Source: Trema orientale (lineage: Eukaryota > Streptophyta > Magnoliopsida > Rosales > Cannabaceae). Taken from it: a DNA stretch of 64,000 bases. Of the stretch, positions 32,185-43,315 are shown piece after piece. Each line of letters opens with the position of its first letter. The first letter of the stretch is position 1. The notes under the pieces are model-generated. The model was not told the DNA's origin. It did no database searches and saw nothing but the letters and a program-made list of their open reading frames with translations. The DNA lies in contig JXTC01000087.1 in the NCBI GenBank assembly GCA_002914845.1, positions 18,656 through 82,655 on the forward strand. Reading direction: 5' to 3'. A program made the translations under genes and the position numbers.

Positions 32185-33925
32185 ATGACTAATTGTTCTA
32201 AAAATTAAACATTCTATGACTAAATGACAACAATTATGTAGTTCAAATTATTATACTATTTAAATTTAAAATTTAGCAGCCAAAGTGAAGTCCTCTTTAT
32301 AACTATTATCGACCGAATTTCAAATAACTAATATTTAAATGGGTAAAAGGGAGAAAAAAAAAAACAACGATGTCACCCTCTGAGTTAATCATCATGAATT
32401 ATGAACCGAAGGTAGCTATCTGCTCTGTGCTGCCACAGCGACAAAGTACAAAGAAAAGACGGCCGCTGAGTCAATGGAACGGAACCCCGCCCGAGCCCTG
32501 CCCACGTAGTGCTCAAAGTGTAACGCCACGTGGCCACATCCTTCCCACACTTGGAATCCGATGTCGGTGTTACTTTTAAACCTAACAAAATCTATGCAAC
32601 TGTCTGTGCAGACATACATATACGTCGAGTTTTATGACAACTTCCAAAACTATGGCCAACGTGGAAATATTTTTGTTTTGTTTTTCTTATTTCGAAATTC
32701 GAACCCAAAATATAGGAAATTATTTATGCCTTCAAATAATTTTAATTCTTTGAATCTGTGACATTTTCACCTTAATATTAGCCCAAAAGGAAAAAAATTC
32801 TTTGAATCTGTGACATTTTAATTCTTTGAATCTGTGACATTTTCACCTTAATATTAGCCCAAAAGGAAAAAAAAATATATATGTTTTTGTTGTCTTCATT
32901 CCAACACATGATGACTCTTAATTATCATTAAAAAAAATCATCTCCTATTGTTATTGTCGTTAAGATTTATGACAATTAATATAAGATAGCATGCAACAAT
33001 TTCGTTTATCTAATTGTTGAAAGGAATCCTTATTAGTATAATGTTTGGAAAAATATATAACATAGAGTGTTAATTAATTTAGAAACTTTCTATTCCTTTA
33101 AAAAACAAAAAAAAAAAAAAAAATTCCACGTGGCAGTCTCCTGAAATATGTTGATGCTGAAACTACTTGACTATTCTAGCCAATTCCGGCGCCTTATCAA
33201 ATTAGAATTTTCGCAGCGTCACAAACCCCAACTCCACTCATAGCGCGTGAATAGGACTTGCTAAGTTTTGCATTATTTTTCTTTTTAAATTGAAAAGAAC
33301 TTGACACTTTTTCATAAATAATTTGGTTTTTTTATTAAAAAAAATTTCCCTAAAGTAATAATGTCTCAATATGCCTAATAAATTATTAAAAATTTAATTT
33401 TTACTCTCTACAATTATCATTCCATTAGGCAAATAGGCAAAAAATGGCATTTGCCATTTTATTGATTTAATCTCAAACATACTCATTTGATTTTTTAAAA
33501 AACACTCTAAATAATAAACTTATCGTTTTTAGATGAACATATAAATGATGATTTTAGTAATTCAAAAGATAGTTAAAACCTTTAGTTGATGTTTAGTTCG
33601 TAATTATAGTCATAATTTGACATTATAATTTTAATGACACATTAGAATTGAATAAATACTGTTGATAAAAGAAATAAAATAATACTTTTTCATAGTTTCA
33701 TAAAAAAAAAAATCGAAAAAGGATTTCTTAGGTTTCTTAGGTGAGTTGAAGAAAATATAATTCTGGAATTAGATTTTTAGAGGAATAAGCATTCCTTCAC
33801 TTAAATTTGCAACTAAATAATGTTATAGTTCTTTTATTAAAATGATCTTTCCATTATAAAACTCATTCCATTAAACCAAACATATCATTAATAATTTTTT
33901 TTTTTAAAGTTATAAAAGAGTAAGA
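32185..33925. other. Intergenic, no gene seen
   Basis: A GC-richer patch at 32440-32550 carries a CACGTG G-box (in CCACGTGGCC) and other promoter-like words, but no coding exon follows. A second CCACGTGGC lies near 33127. Confidence 0.4.
32741..32872. repeat. Local duplication of a 58-bp sequence
   Basis: The string starting TTTTAATTCTTTGAATCTGT and running to AGCCCAAAAGGAAAA occurs at 32741-32797 and 32817-32872, with a partial third copy between them. Confidence 0.85.
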
Positions 33926-34240
33926 AAAGAGGGACGACCAGTGTGGCTACCTTCTCTGAGCATGATCATAGGAGCTCCAACCCCGTTCAAGAATGTTCGC
34001 TAATACCCTATAGGCGGGTCGGCTCCACTGGACGATGGAATGCGTTACCTGAACTCTATTGGAACTACTAGTAGAAGCGACATCCTAGAGACTGAGAACG
34101 GGGCACTAGCATAATAGGTTGGTACCCTTATATTTAAAACTCTCGAAAGAATCTCCTATGTTCGAACCTGCAACCTCGAGCTTCCAAAATAAAAACGCGA
34201 CTACTAGACCACTTCTTCGTTGGTATGTGTTATTAATAGT
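33926..34240 (-). repeat. Dispersed repeat copy 2, tRNA-like head
   Basis: The left part matches 5732-5815 ('catgatcataggagctccaa', 'aagaatgttcgctaa'). The right part, on the minus strand, has TGGTCTAGTAG (A-box-like) and GGTTCGAACAT (near B box) at tRNA-like spacing. Together they look like a tRNA-derived SINE read from right to left. Confidence 0.55.
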
Positions 34241-34469
34241 TAGCACTTAGAAGCCATATTGAAACATTCTATCTTTTTCGGAGATAAATAGAAAACAAAC
34301 CCAAATAATAATATTTTTTTAAAAAAATTCTAATTCTTCAAAATTACTTATTTAATTAAAAAGAAGCTCGTGGAGTAGTAATCGTAAGTCGCCAGCCCAT
34401 AGCTTTTCTCGCTTGGACCCCGAAATCGAAACCCTATCGCGCGTCCGGTTTCGCCCCCTAACCAAGGGG

Positions 34470-34698
34470 CCGCTTATATAATCCGACTATTACTACAAAA
34501 CTGCCCTCGAAAGCTTTGCCAAATTACCATTCGCCCACCACTCTCCACCCCAATAAATACCTTCTCTGACTCACTCTAGGTTTGGCAAAACCAACAAGCC
34601 AATCGGCGCTTATTTCGCCAAAATAAAAAAAATCAGAGTTTCTCTCTCTAAGATACTGCTTGCTTGCTTGCTTTCTTTCTCTCTCTACAACTCCGACA
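34470..34698 (+). promoter_or_regulatory. Promoter and leader of the serine-rich protein gene
   Basis: Two TATA-like words, TTATATAATC near 34473 and CAATAAATACC near 34551, lie upstream of a CT-rich leader (TTTCTCTCTCTAAG and CTTGCTTGCTTGC repeats). The start site is inferred, not seen. Confidence 0.35.
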
Positions 34699-35274
34699 AT
34701 GGCGGTGTCGTCGCCATCTTCTCCGTCTCGGACCAGATCGGCGAATTCAACTATTTTCAAAACTCACAGAACGGCGTCGTATTCGTCGTCCTCCTCGTCC
34801 TTCGTCGCACGCTCGACCTCTCCCACACGCGTGAGCATGTGCCGACGCTCTCTCTCGCCATCCCCGCGGTCCGTACGGTTCGGCTCCCCGCGGCGATCGA
34901 TCTCATCTCCCTCCGCCTCCGCCAGGAACCAGAGTAGCGGCGTGTTTTCGTCGTCCAAGTCCAGCCAGCAGAGCAAGAAGACGTGCATGTGCTCCCCTAC
35001 GACGCACCCGGGCTCGTTCCGGTGCTCCTACCACAAGAACTCGCCACGTGACTCGCGCGACCACGCGGAGTCCTACAATTCGACGAGGCTGAACTTGAGG
35101 AGGTCGGCGATGACGAACTCGCTGGTGAGGATTGGGGGAGTGGAAGGCGGGGACCTGGTGAGGCGAGCCTTGTCCGTTCTGATTAGGCCGTCGTCGCACC
35201 ATCAGCGGCGGCGCGCCGCTTTCAAGCCGCAGCCGAGCCGGCTCTCTGCCATGTCCAAAGCCGAAGATTCGTGA
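34699..35274 (+). CDS. Serine-rich protein (plant-specific, single exon, 191 aa)
   Basis: The frame starts at ATG 34699 (MAVSSPSSPSRTRSAN) and stops at TGA 35272-35274. The first 95 residues are rich in Ser, Pro and Arg with SPSP and SPTR motifs. The conserved block CMCSPTTHPGSFRCSYHKN follows near residues 97-115. A basic C-terminal half has RRSAMTNSLVRIGGVEGG, then a Leu/Val helix and RRRAAFKPQPSRLSAMSKAE. This pattern matches the plant 'serine-rich protein-like' family (At5g11090/At5g25280 type), whose molecular function is not established. No signal peptide or membrane segment is seen. Many SP and RS sites suggest phosphorylation (inference). The gene is much richer in G+C than its surroundings, as expected for an exon in AT-rich DNA. 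Confidence 0.9.
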   Translation: MAVSSPSSPSRTRSANSTIFKTHRTASYSSSSSSFVARSTSPTRVSMCRRSLSPSPRSVRFGSPRRSISSPSASARNQSSGVFSSSKSSQQSKKTCMCSPTTHPGSFRCSYHKNSPRDSRDHAESYNSTRLNLRRSAMTNSLVRIGGVEGGDLVRRALSVLIRPSSHHQRRRAAFKPQPSRLSAMSKAEDS

Positions 35275-36240
35275 ATTTATTATTGAGTGGTGATGATTTT
35301 TTTTTTCGAGTTGTAAAGAATTTTTTACTAGTTTTAGGGTTTTTTTTTACTAGTTTTAGGGTTTTGGGTAGTTGGAGTTGGAACCACGATTCGTGCTTCA
35401 GTGTTTTCTGATGATTTTTTTAATTCTAGAAGACAATGTTGATAGAAAATTTTTGTTAAGATTTAATATAGAGATTGGACCCATGTTAAATTTTATAATT
35501 AACTGGTGTCTTCGTGTATAGAACTTCGAAGTGGTTTCAATTTTATTATTATTATTTTTTTTCCCTTTGTTTTGGGAATTTGTGAATGTTAATAACATTC
35601 TTGATCTACAGAGATTGACAGTTGTTATTGGGATTGAAATCAACAGAGATTGATTTTTCTTTTTCGGAATATTGTACCTTTTTGTTAAGGAAAATACAAT
35701 AGTGTTTTCCCGCTGTATTTAAATACCAGTTTTAGGAATGCAGTATATATTTTCTAATTTGCCCTGATCAAAATTAATTTTTGTTCTATCAGATTTGGTC
35801 AAAATTATGTTACTTTAATTAATCATATAGTGAAACCATCCCCTTAACTCTACTATCAAATATACCTTTTTTTACTTTTGAAAAATTTGCAGAGTTTAGT
35901 AAAATTAAATATTTTAGATAGTTTCCATTTAAATTGTTTGACTATAGGTTTAACTAATAATTTGGCTTTTTAACAGATGGTCATTCGGCCATTTGCAGAT
36001 ACAAATTTTGCAGAACTTATAAAAGCTTTGGAATAATTTTAAATCTAATTTATCAAATTTGATACATATTATGCTAAAATTGGTAACGTGGAAATCTTTT
36101 GAATATTTGTTGGATTTTTTTTTTATTTTTTTTTCCTTTTCTCTTTTTGTACCTTTTTCTTTCCAAGGTGAAGAAGTCACTTGACTTTGAATTTGAAAAC
36201 AGTTGGAAGAACAAATGGAATTTTGATATATATATATATA
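35275..36240. other. 3' UTR of the serine-rich gene, then intergenic DNA
   Basis: A short duplication ('tactagttttagggttt' twice) lies at about 35325-35365. The rest is AT-rich without a gene. Confidence 0.5.
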
Positions 36241-36445
36241 GTTGCCAATCCGGTAGGTAATTTTTTTTTAATCTATTCATTGGTAATTTTTTTTTAGCCA
36301 TTGGGTCATTAATCTAATAGTTATTATAATTTGAGTAGTTAAAAAAATAATAATAAAAATAAATATCTATTATTTAATACTTTTTTCTCTTTTTTTTACC
36401 ATGAAAATACTTATAAATAGGTTAAAAAAAAATTATCTGGTGCTC
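36241..36445 (+). mobile_element. MITE family A, copy 2, next to a TA microsatellite
   Basis: It starts GTTGCCAATCCGGTAGG directly after (TA)n and ends ATCTGGTGCTCATATATATA, again in (TA)n. The internal sequence matches the copies at 23203 and 39049 but is more diverged. Confidence 0.65.
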
Positions 36446-36756
36446 ATATATATATATTTGTTAAACAAAGGAATATTATATATCTCAATTGTGCTTCTTT
36501 CTTATTGAAAGAGAATAAAATATATATATATATATATATATATTTTTTAAAAGGTTGGCTTAGGTGACAAGCGTAACTGAATTCTGTGGGCTAAAATAAA
36601 ATCTTTGTTAAGATTGGATTCTGTGGGTTGAATACTCTGGTTAGATTTCGACACTCGCACGCAAAAATAAATAAATAAGTAATAGAAAATGAAAAATGGA
36701 AAATGAAGTTGAAGGTTTGCATCTGTATTGCAGGAGCAGGGACATTCCACGACTCT
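36446..36756. other. Intergenic, no gene seen
   Basis: Contains a (TA)n stretch at about 36520-36542 and a small direct repeat of GATTCTGTGGG-type sequence. No gene. Confidence 0.4.
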
Positions 36757-37955
36757 GGGAAACGTTTGGTTGAGTGGAATGAAAAGAAGGGTAATAGAAA
36801 TAGGAATAAGAATGGAATGAAAAAGAAATGTAATAATTTTATTTTGTTGAAATTTAGAATGAGATATTAGAATGTAATGGAATTGACTATATTTAGACGA
36901 ATATATTCCGAGTTTTGAAATATTTTTTTTAAGCAATAGATAATAATTTTAAGAAAATAAATATACTTTTTTTTTTTGGAGATGGAATAAACATAATTAA
37001 TTGTGATTGTAACAATTAATATTTCTAAGGTTAAACAAATTATTTACGACATTATATATATATATATATTATGAAAGATAATGTTAAAAAATTATGAATG
37101 ATACATTGACACTTGATAATTCTATGAATATCTAGATGATTAGACTCAATCGTATGAGAATATCTTTTTGCCCCTTTTCCCACCTTTTTTTTAAAAGAAC
37201 ATTTTATGGGAATGTATTAATTAATTTTAATTAATAGTCATAAAAAGTAGAGAAATCTCTTCTCGGAGCTACTAAAAGCCCAGACTTTACAATGAACAAT
37301 AATCACTCAATTGATCTGATTTTTTTTTTTTTCCGATTAATTCATATACCAAACAAAAGAACATTGTATGATTTCACTGACATGTTAAAAATGAAACAAA
37401 TCATACAGAGGGAAATCATGTATTTATTTTCAGTACAGATCGCTATAAAAGAAGATTGTCTTATCTCATCCAACCCACCCACTCCATGGAGGATCTTGCA
37501 GAAGCAACTAAGTGCATAAATAACAATCAATGAAATCTAGGTAAGCAAAATAAGGGCAAAATGATTCACAACAATTGCCGAGAGTAAGATGGAATTCACT
37601 GATTCTCACTCTATGGACAGAGAAATTAACAAAATAATGCAACAACTTTGTCGATTTTCTAGAGCAGATTTTCCAATTTAAGAAATGGTAAATTTTATGG
37701 TCGTAATGTGTTATTTTATCGATGAAGAGAAAGAAGAAGATAGGAGAACAATATAAGATAAGGGCAAAATTAAAAAAATGAGATAACAAATGAATGAAAT
37801 GACGTTTACACTAATTTAGAATCGTAAAGCTGATTACATCATTTAGAGGAAGAACAATTCCATTGTAAAGACAATTCCTGAGTAAAAGGTAAAACTAAAC
37901 ACAAAAACTCTATTACATTCCATTCTCATTCATTACGCCCAATCAAACGCCGCCT
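36757..37955. mobile_element. MITE-like element of about 1.2 kb
   Basis: The left end ACGTTTGGTTGAGTGGAATG (then AAAAGAAGGGTAATAG) pairs with the right end on the minus strand, GCGTTTGATTGGGCGTAATG (then GAATGTAATAGAG). These GTTTGGTTGG-type ends occur in several plant MITE families. No clear target duplication was seen, and the family is not assigned. The interior has no transposase. Confidence 0.6.
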
Positions 37956-38870
37956 AAAGTATTTTTGTAGTGAAATACGGACATGTGACATGAGACATTT
38001 GTGGCACGGTAGTTAAGTGATTATATGACATAACACGTAACTCTACAATTCATAATCTTGCATATATTCCATTCAGTAAGTGAGGCTTTTACACAAATTC
38101 CATATCAACTTGCATTTTCATCCACCAAATCCAACTTAGAAAAAGGAGAAAATCAAAAATCTAACTTCACAAGAAGTTTTAAAGTATGATTCAAATTTGC
38201 CAGAATCGCAATATTTGTGTGCACTTTCCCCCTGTTTGAGGATTCATTATTGAGCAATACTATGAAATTTTATTAGTACTCAACTTGAGATGTAATTATG
38301 TTATTAGGTGATTATAATCAATAAAATGGGTCATGCATGGGTTCCACTTGAAGTGTAATTTTAATCAGCTTATAACATACTAACACATCATATGATATTG
38401 ATCACCATATAATACCAATTAGCATTACTTTTCATTATTTGCAAGCAATATAATTGTCTTCACTTTTTTGGTTTTTCGAAGTGGCACTACTTTTTTTTTT
38501 TATAACGGGAATTCTATCGTAGGCGGCAAATTTTTGCTCAAACCCTTATGGCTGTTATATAAGTCATTATAGATATTAACATTTAACGGTAGATGTATAT
38601 TGTATTTATTCTACAAATGCCCAAACTCAAGTATCGTCTCTTTTCCATTTAAGAAGGATAAGTAGTTATGTTCTACTCTAATTTACTTTTTATTTTTTAA
38701 TAATTCTTTGAGAACTAAAGTCGTACGAGCTACAAAGAAATCAAGAACCCAATCGGTGAGTCAAATAGTCACACGCGAAACACATCGTTTTGGTCTGCCA
38801 CAATTTGGGGATCGATCTTCCCTCTTCTCCTTTATCGGGCTTTTAGGATCTTAAAGCAAAATGACGAAGT
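37956..38870. other. Intergenic, no gene seen
   Basis: AT-rich DNA with no recognisable gene or paired repeat. Confidence 0.4.
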
Positions 38871-38879
38871 ATGGGGCAA

Positions 38880-39360
38880 TTTTAAATAAATATCGGTTTT
38901 TTAAACATAATCGTAACAAAATGATTGATATATCAATATATATACCAAATGTAAAACATAATATACTAGTATAAAAATTAATATGGTCAATACATAAATT
39001 AAAGCTGGTATATAACTAAATACACCAAGTATAAATATATATATATATGGTTGCCAATCCAATAGGTATCTTTTTTTCTATGTATAAGTATTTTTTTTTT
39101 TTAGATGATGATCCAATGGCTATAATGAGGTACATGAAAAGATGTGCATCATTAATTAATGCTATTTATCTCTTTTACTTTTTATTATATAAAAATGTAC
39201 ATGATAAATTTCTATTAGCCAAAATGATAACTATATATAAGTAAAATATATATATATATCTATTGGATTGGTGCCCTATATATATATACTAGGTCATTTA
39301 GCCGCAAAAAGAGAAAAATAGACATTTATTAAAATGAAGTGTAAAAAATAGATACATATT
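38880..39360. mobile_element. Fold-back MITE family C, split by a family A MITE
   Basis: The left part (TTTTAAATAAATATCGG, then TGATATATCAATATATATAC) and the right part (AGAAAAATAGACATTTATT) match the ends of the intact copy at 39633-39850. The family A element and its TA repeat (39028-39288) sit in the middle. Confidence 0.55.
39049..39276 (+). mobile_element. MITE family A, copy 1, inside a TA microsatellite (Micron-like)
   Basis: It begins GGTTGCCAATCCAATAGG and ends ATTGGATTGGTGCCC, inverted repeats of about 16 bp, with (TA)n on both sides. Insertion into TA microsatellites is the hallmark of the Micron elements known from rice; the similarity here is in behaviour, not necessarily in sequence. 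Confidence 0.7.
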
Positions 39361-39372
39361 CTAATGCAAACT

Positions 39373-39610
39373 TTTTAAGGTTAATGACACAAATGGTCCC
39401 TGAAGTATCCAATTTGTGGCAATTTGGTCCTCAAAGTTCTAATTATAGTAATTAAGCCTCTGAATTTTCTAATTTGTAATAATTTAGTTTTTGAACTGCC
39501 TAAATTACAACTTTTTATTAAATTATTGACAAAAAAACATACATAAAGAGTACGTGATGACATCTGAAAGTGTATTTAAAAGGTAATTTAGAAATTTTAA
39601 GCATAAAAAT
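39373..39610. mobile_element. Truncated copy of the 492-bp MULE-type MITE
   Basis: It starts GTTAATGACACAAATGGTCC and follows one end of the element at 43316-43807 through 'aattaagcctctgaatttt' and 'gaaagtgtatttaaa', then breaks off. Confidence 0.6.
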
Positions 39611-39632
39611 GAATAATCATAGGAAAATTCGG

Positions 39633-39850
39633 ACTCTTTTTAAGTAAATGTCTATTTTTCAAATACTCTATCAAAATGGTCAGTATATCAATTGATACAG
39701 TAAGTGTACAATATGATTTACTTAGTACCAAAATTGATAAACTCGACACATAAACTAAAGCTGATATATCAGTAGATATAATAAATGTTCTCATTCATTT
39801 AGGTTTAAAGAGGAAAAGAAATGGACATTTATTAAATAAAGTGCAAAAAA
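39633..39850. mobile_element. Fold-back MITE family C, intact copy
   Basis: The left end TTTTAAGTAAATGTCTATTT and the right end read on the minus strand, CTTTATTTAATAAATGTCC, are inverted repeats. Between them are TATCAATTGATA-type words. Other copies lie at 38880, 55450 and 61345. Confidence 0.6.
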
Positions 39851-39927
39851 AAAAAAGATAACCTCTCCAATTTCTCGTAAAAAAAATTATGACGGTGAAA
39901 ATTAGGGTCTTATGAGAGTCCTTAAAA

Positions 39928-40327
39928 GGGTTTCTAATACTTATACATACAAAAACCGAAAAACATTACAAAAATACGGAAGTCAGGCTTTTTTCCAATT
40001 TTCGTACGGTTTTTATTAGGAAAATATCACTTTTTAAAAAATATTTAGAAAAGTATCATTTTAAAAATAGTTACTGATTACCGGTTTCTGGAAACTGGTT
40101 ACTGGTTATCAGTTATATACCAGTTATAAATATCTTTGATTACTAGTTACCAGTTTCTGGAAACTGATTACTAGAAACTAGTTACTATTTTAAAAAATGG
40201 TATTTTTCTAAATATTTTTTAGAAAATGATATTTTTCTAATAAAAACTATACCACACCTTAAAAAATACAAAACCATCGTATTTTTCAAAATTTTTTCTG
40301 AAATACCGTATATTGTCTAATTTTCCC
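39928..40327 (+). mobile_element. Short non-autonomous MULE (400 bp)
   Basis: A perfect 9-bp duplication, TCCTTAAAA, flanks it (39919-39927 and 40328-40336). The ends are GGGTTTCTAATACTTATAC and, on the minus strand, GGGAAAATTAGACAATATAC. The centre has the palindromic core (GGTTTCTGGAAACTGGTTAC ... AACTAGTTAC) between inverted arms of AAAATATCACTTTTTAAAA type. It is nearly the same as 13433-13840 (reverse complement) and related to 56199-56573 and 57198-57560. Confidence 0.85.
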
Positions 40328-40704
40328 TCCTTAAAATACCATTTTTAAAATAGTGATAAAATCTCTTTTTGGCCCAAAATACTAATAGATCCATCCGTTC
40401 CCACCGCAAAAGTATAAGACCCAATTAAGTGGTACTGTTTTGCCCAAAACACAGTTTTTGAAGCCCATAAAGCCCGAAGTCCACCATGTTCATCCTGGAG
40501 TTACAAAGTAGAAATATGGGGCCTTAAATTGGGTAGATACAGTGATAAATAAGGGTTTTGGACACTTACCTATTTTTCAAAAAATATTACCAAATTTATA
40601 ATCTTTCAAAAATAATAAAAATTCTGTACGAATTTTTTATGGCATTTTTCTAAATAGTTAGGGAGCTAGAAAATACGATGGCATTTTAGTAATTAAGCCA
40701 TCTT

Positions 40705-41100
40705 CTTTTTCACTGGAAACCACAATGATTTCTTGGAAACCAATTTGGTTTCCTATTAACGGAATATCCTGTACGTAAGTAAATCATAGGAAACCACAAA
40801 AGTTTCCTGGAAACTAATTTAGTTTCTTTTAGTAGAATGTCCTATACGTAAGTAAATCACAGGAAACTACGAACATTCCCTGGAAACCATTGTGGTTTTT
40901 TTTTTTACAGAATGTCCTGTAGCTAAATAAATCACAGGAAACCATGAAGGTTTCTTGAAAACCATCTTGATTTCTTTTTAGTAAAATGCCATGTAGCTAA
41001 GTAAATCACAGGAAACTACGAATATTTCTTGGAAATCATTGTAGTTTCCCTTAGTAGATTACCCTGTAGCTAAGTAAATTACAGGAAACCATTGTGGTTT
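40705..41100 (-). repeat. Array of a unit of about 65 bp, six copies
   Basis: Each unit contains CCTGTAGCTAAGTAAATCAC, then AGGAAACYAC and TTTCYTGGAAAC. The array is the reverse complement of those at 58985-59310 and 62385-62835 in the large MULE. Confidence 0.8.
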
Positions 41101-41279
41101 CTATTTTTCTCCTTAAGCTCCTTCTCATTTTTTCCTTTTTCTTTCATTCTTTTTTTCGTATTTTTTTTCATTATTTCAATTCTTTTTTCTTTTTTATTTG
41201 CTCCATTTTTATTTAATTCTTTTATTTCCATTTTAGCCCTTTTTTTCCCTTTTATTGTTCTTTCCATAATTTTGTTCTA

Positions 41280-42870
41280 ACTACTTAGGTTAATAGTAAC
41301 TAAATTGATTACTAGTTTCTCTTAAAATTATATTAGTTTCTCTATAAACCAAATTAGTTATGATTACTATTCGAACCAATATAGTTTCTACTCGAAACTA
41401 CCTAATACAAATTTAGGTTTTGGTTTTAAAACTCTATATTTTAGTTTTTTTTTTTCCTACTTAAGTCCTTTTCGTTTTTCTCTTTTTCTTTTATTCTTTT
41501 TTTCTTATTTTTTTTCATTATTTCAATTCTTTTTCCTTTTTTATTTGCTCAATTTTTATTTAAATTCCTTTATTTTCATTTTAGCCTTTTTTTTTTCGTT
41601 TTATTGTTCCTTCCATAATTTTGTTCTAACTATTTAGGTTAATAGTAACCAGATTGATTACTAGTTTCTCTAAAAATTATATTAGTTTCTCTAGAAACTA
41701 TATTGGTTATGGTTAGTAGTGGAAACGAATTTTGTTTTTAGTTATTATTCGAAATCAATATAGTTTCCACTCAAAACTACTCAATACTAATTTGGATTTT
41801 AGTTTTAAAATTAATAATAGACAAATTTTTTTATGAAACTAAAATAGTTCAATTTTTTTTTGGTTACTAATCGAAACCAACATGGTTTCTACTGAAAAAC
41901 AGTTTGGTTTCTACTTGAAACTAATAAATATTAATTTGGTTTTTTGTTTCAAGAATAACAATAACTAATTTTCTTTATGAAACCAAAATAGTTCAAATTA
42001 TTTTTTGGTTACTAATCGAAACCAACACGGTTTCTACTGAAAAATAGTTTGGTTTCCACTTGAAACTAATAAATATCAATTTGGTTTTTTGTTTCAAGAA
42101 TAACAATAACTAATTTTCTTTAGGAAACCAAAATAGTTCAAATTATTTTTTGATTACTATTCGAAACCAACATGGTTTCCACTGGAAACCAATTTAGTTT
42201 TAAGAATAATAATAACCAAATTTTTTTAGGAAATTAAAATAGTTCAAATTACTTTTTCATTACTATTCGAAACTAACATGGTTTCTACTTGAAAAACCAA
42301 TTTGATTTTCTGGTTACTACGAGAAACCAGATTAGTTTCCACTTGATAATAAATATAACAAAATTGGATTCTAATTACTACAATAAACTGATTTGGTTTC
42401 CCCTTAAACCAATTTGGTTTCCACAAGAAACTAATTTGGTTTTTACTTGAAAAATAAAAGTTACTACATGAACCAAATTGGTTTTCGCAAGAAACCAATT
42501 TGGTTTCTACTTGAAAACAAATTTGATTTTTTGGTTATTATGCAAAACAAATTTTTTTGCAAAACATTGTTTCTCTGGACTAAAAAACTAATTTGGTTTC
42601 TCAATATTTATCTAAAAAAACTAATTTGCTTTCAAATAGAAACTAATTTAGTTTCCTCTCAAAATGAGTTTAGTTTCTACAATAAACTAACCTGGTTTCT
42701 ACTTAAAAAACTAATTTGGTTTTCTGAAAAATGTGGGAAAACATATTGGTTTCTACAAAAAACTGATTTGGTTTACATTTGAAAACAAATTTAACAAAAT
42801 TGGATTCTATTTACTACTAGAAACTAATTTAGTTTTCTTTCGAAACTAATTTGGTTTCCGCAAGAAAATA
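41280..42870. repeat. Degenerate GGTTTC / AACCAATTTGG array
   Basis: Recurring words are those seen at 10110-12660. There are clear 100-115 bp higher-order repeats at about 41850-42180 (GTTACTAATCGAAACCAAC, TAACAATAACTAATTTTC) and two T-rich blocks, the second at 41455-41640. Confidence 0.8.
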
Positions 42871-43315
42871 ATTTATTATTTTCATTTCTTAAAAAAAAAG
42901 TGAAAATGGAAAACGTTTTTTTTTCAAAAAAAAAAAGAGGAAAAAGAAGATAATATAATGAAAAAAGTATTAGGAAAAAAAGAAAGGGAAATAAAGAATA
43001 AAATAAGAAAAATAAATAAAGTAAAAAGGGAAAAAAAAATTGAGAGGCTGAGATTTAAAACCTCAATTTGACTCTTGTAACATTAAAAGATGCGCTGTTT
43101 ATTTACTAAAATGCCACCACATATTAGAGATCGTACTTTTTGGAATTCTTTTTAAGAAAATTGTATAAAATGTGCTTCATTTTTTAAAATCGTAATTTTG
43201 GTATTATTTCCAAAAAAAATTGTGATAGATGTCTTTTTCTCGATAAATAACTATGAACAGAAGGAAGTCCTTGAACCTTGATGTGGCATTTGTATCACAC
43301 ACTACAAATCAGTAA

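Larger units (their letters stand above)
40553..43241. mobile_element. Non-autonomous MULE, 2.7 kb, filled with GGTTTC-type repeats
   Basis: A perfect 9-bp duplication, GATAAATAA, flanks it (40544-40552 and 43242-43250). Terminal inverted repeats of about 150 bp pair GGGTTTTGGACACTTACC with the right end on the minus strand, GAGAAAAAGACATCTATC, and go on through AATATTACCAAATTTA and AATAATACCAAAATTA to GGCATTTTAGTAA on both sides. The order inside is a 65-bp-unit array, T-rich blocks, a GGTTTC array and an A-rich stretch. It has no transposase. The plan and ends match the 4.8-kb element at 9138-13908. Confidence 0.85.

Noticed and set aside
32440..32550. Promoter of an unannotated gene (G-box, GC-rich patch)
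   Set aside because: No open exon, splice pattern or known protein follows within 2 kb on either strand.
34764..35202. Long antisense open frames across the serine-rich gene
   Set aside because: They are Arg-rich reversals of a GC-rich coding exon; the sense protein carries the conserved CMCSPTTHPGSFRC block.
35325..35365. Telomere-like TTTTAGGGTTT words
   Set aside because: Only two copies from a short local duplication in a 3' UTR, not an interstitial telomeric array.
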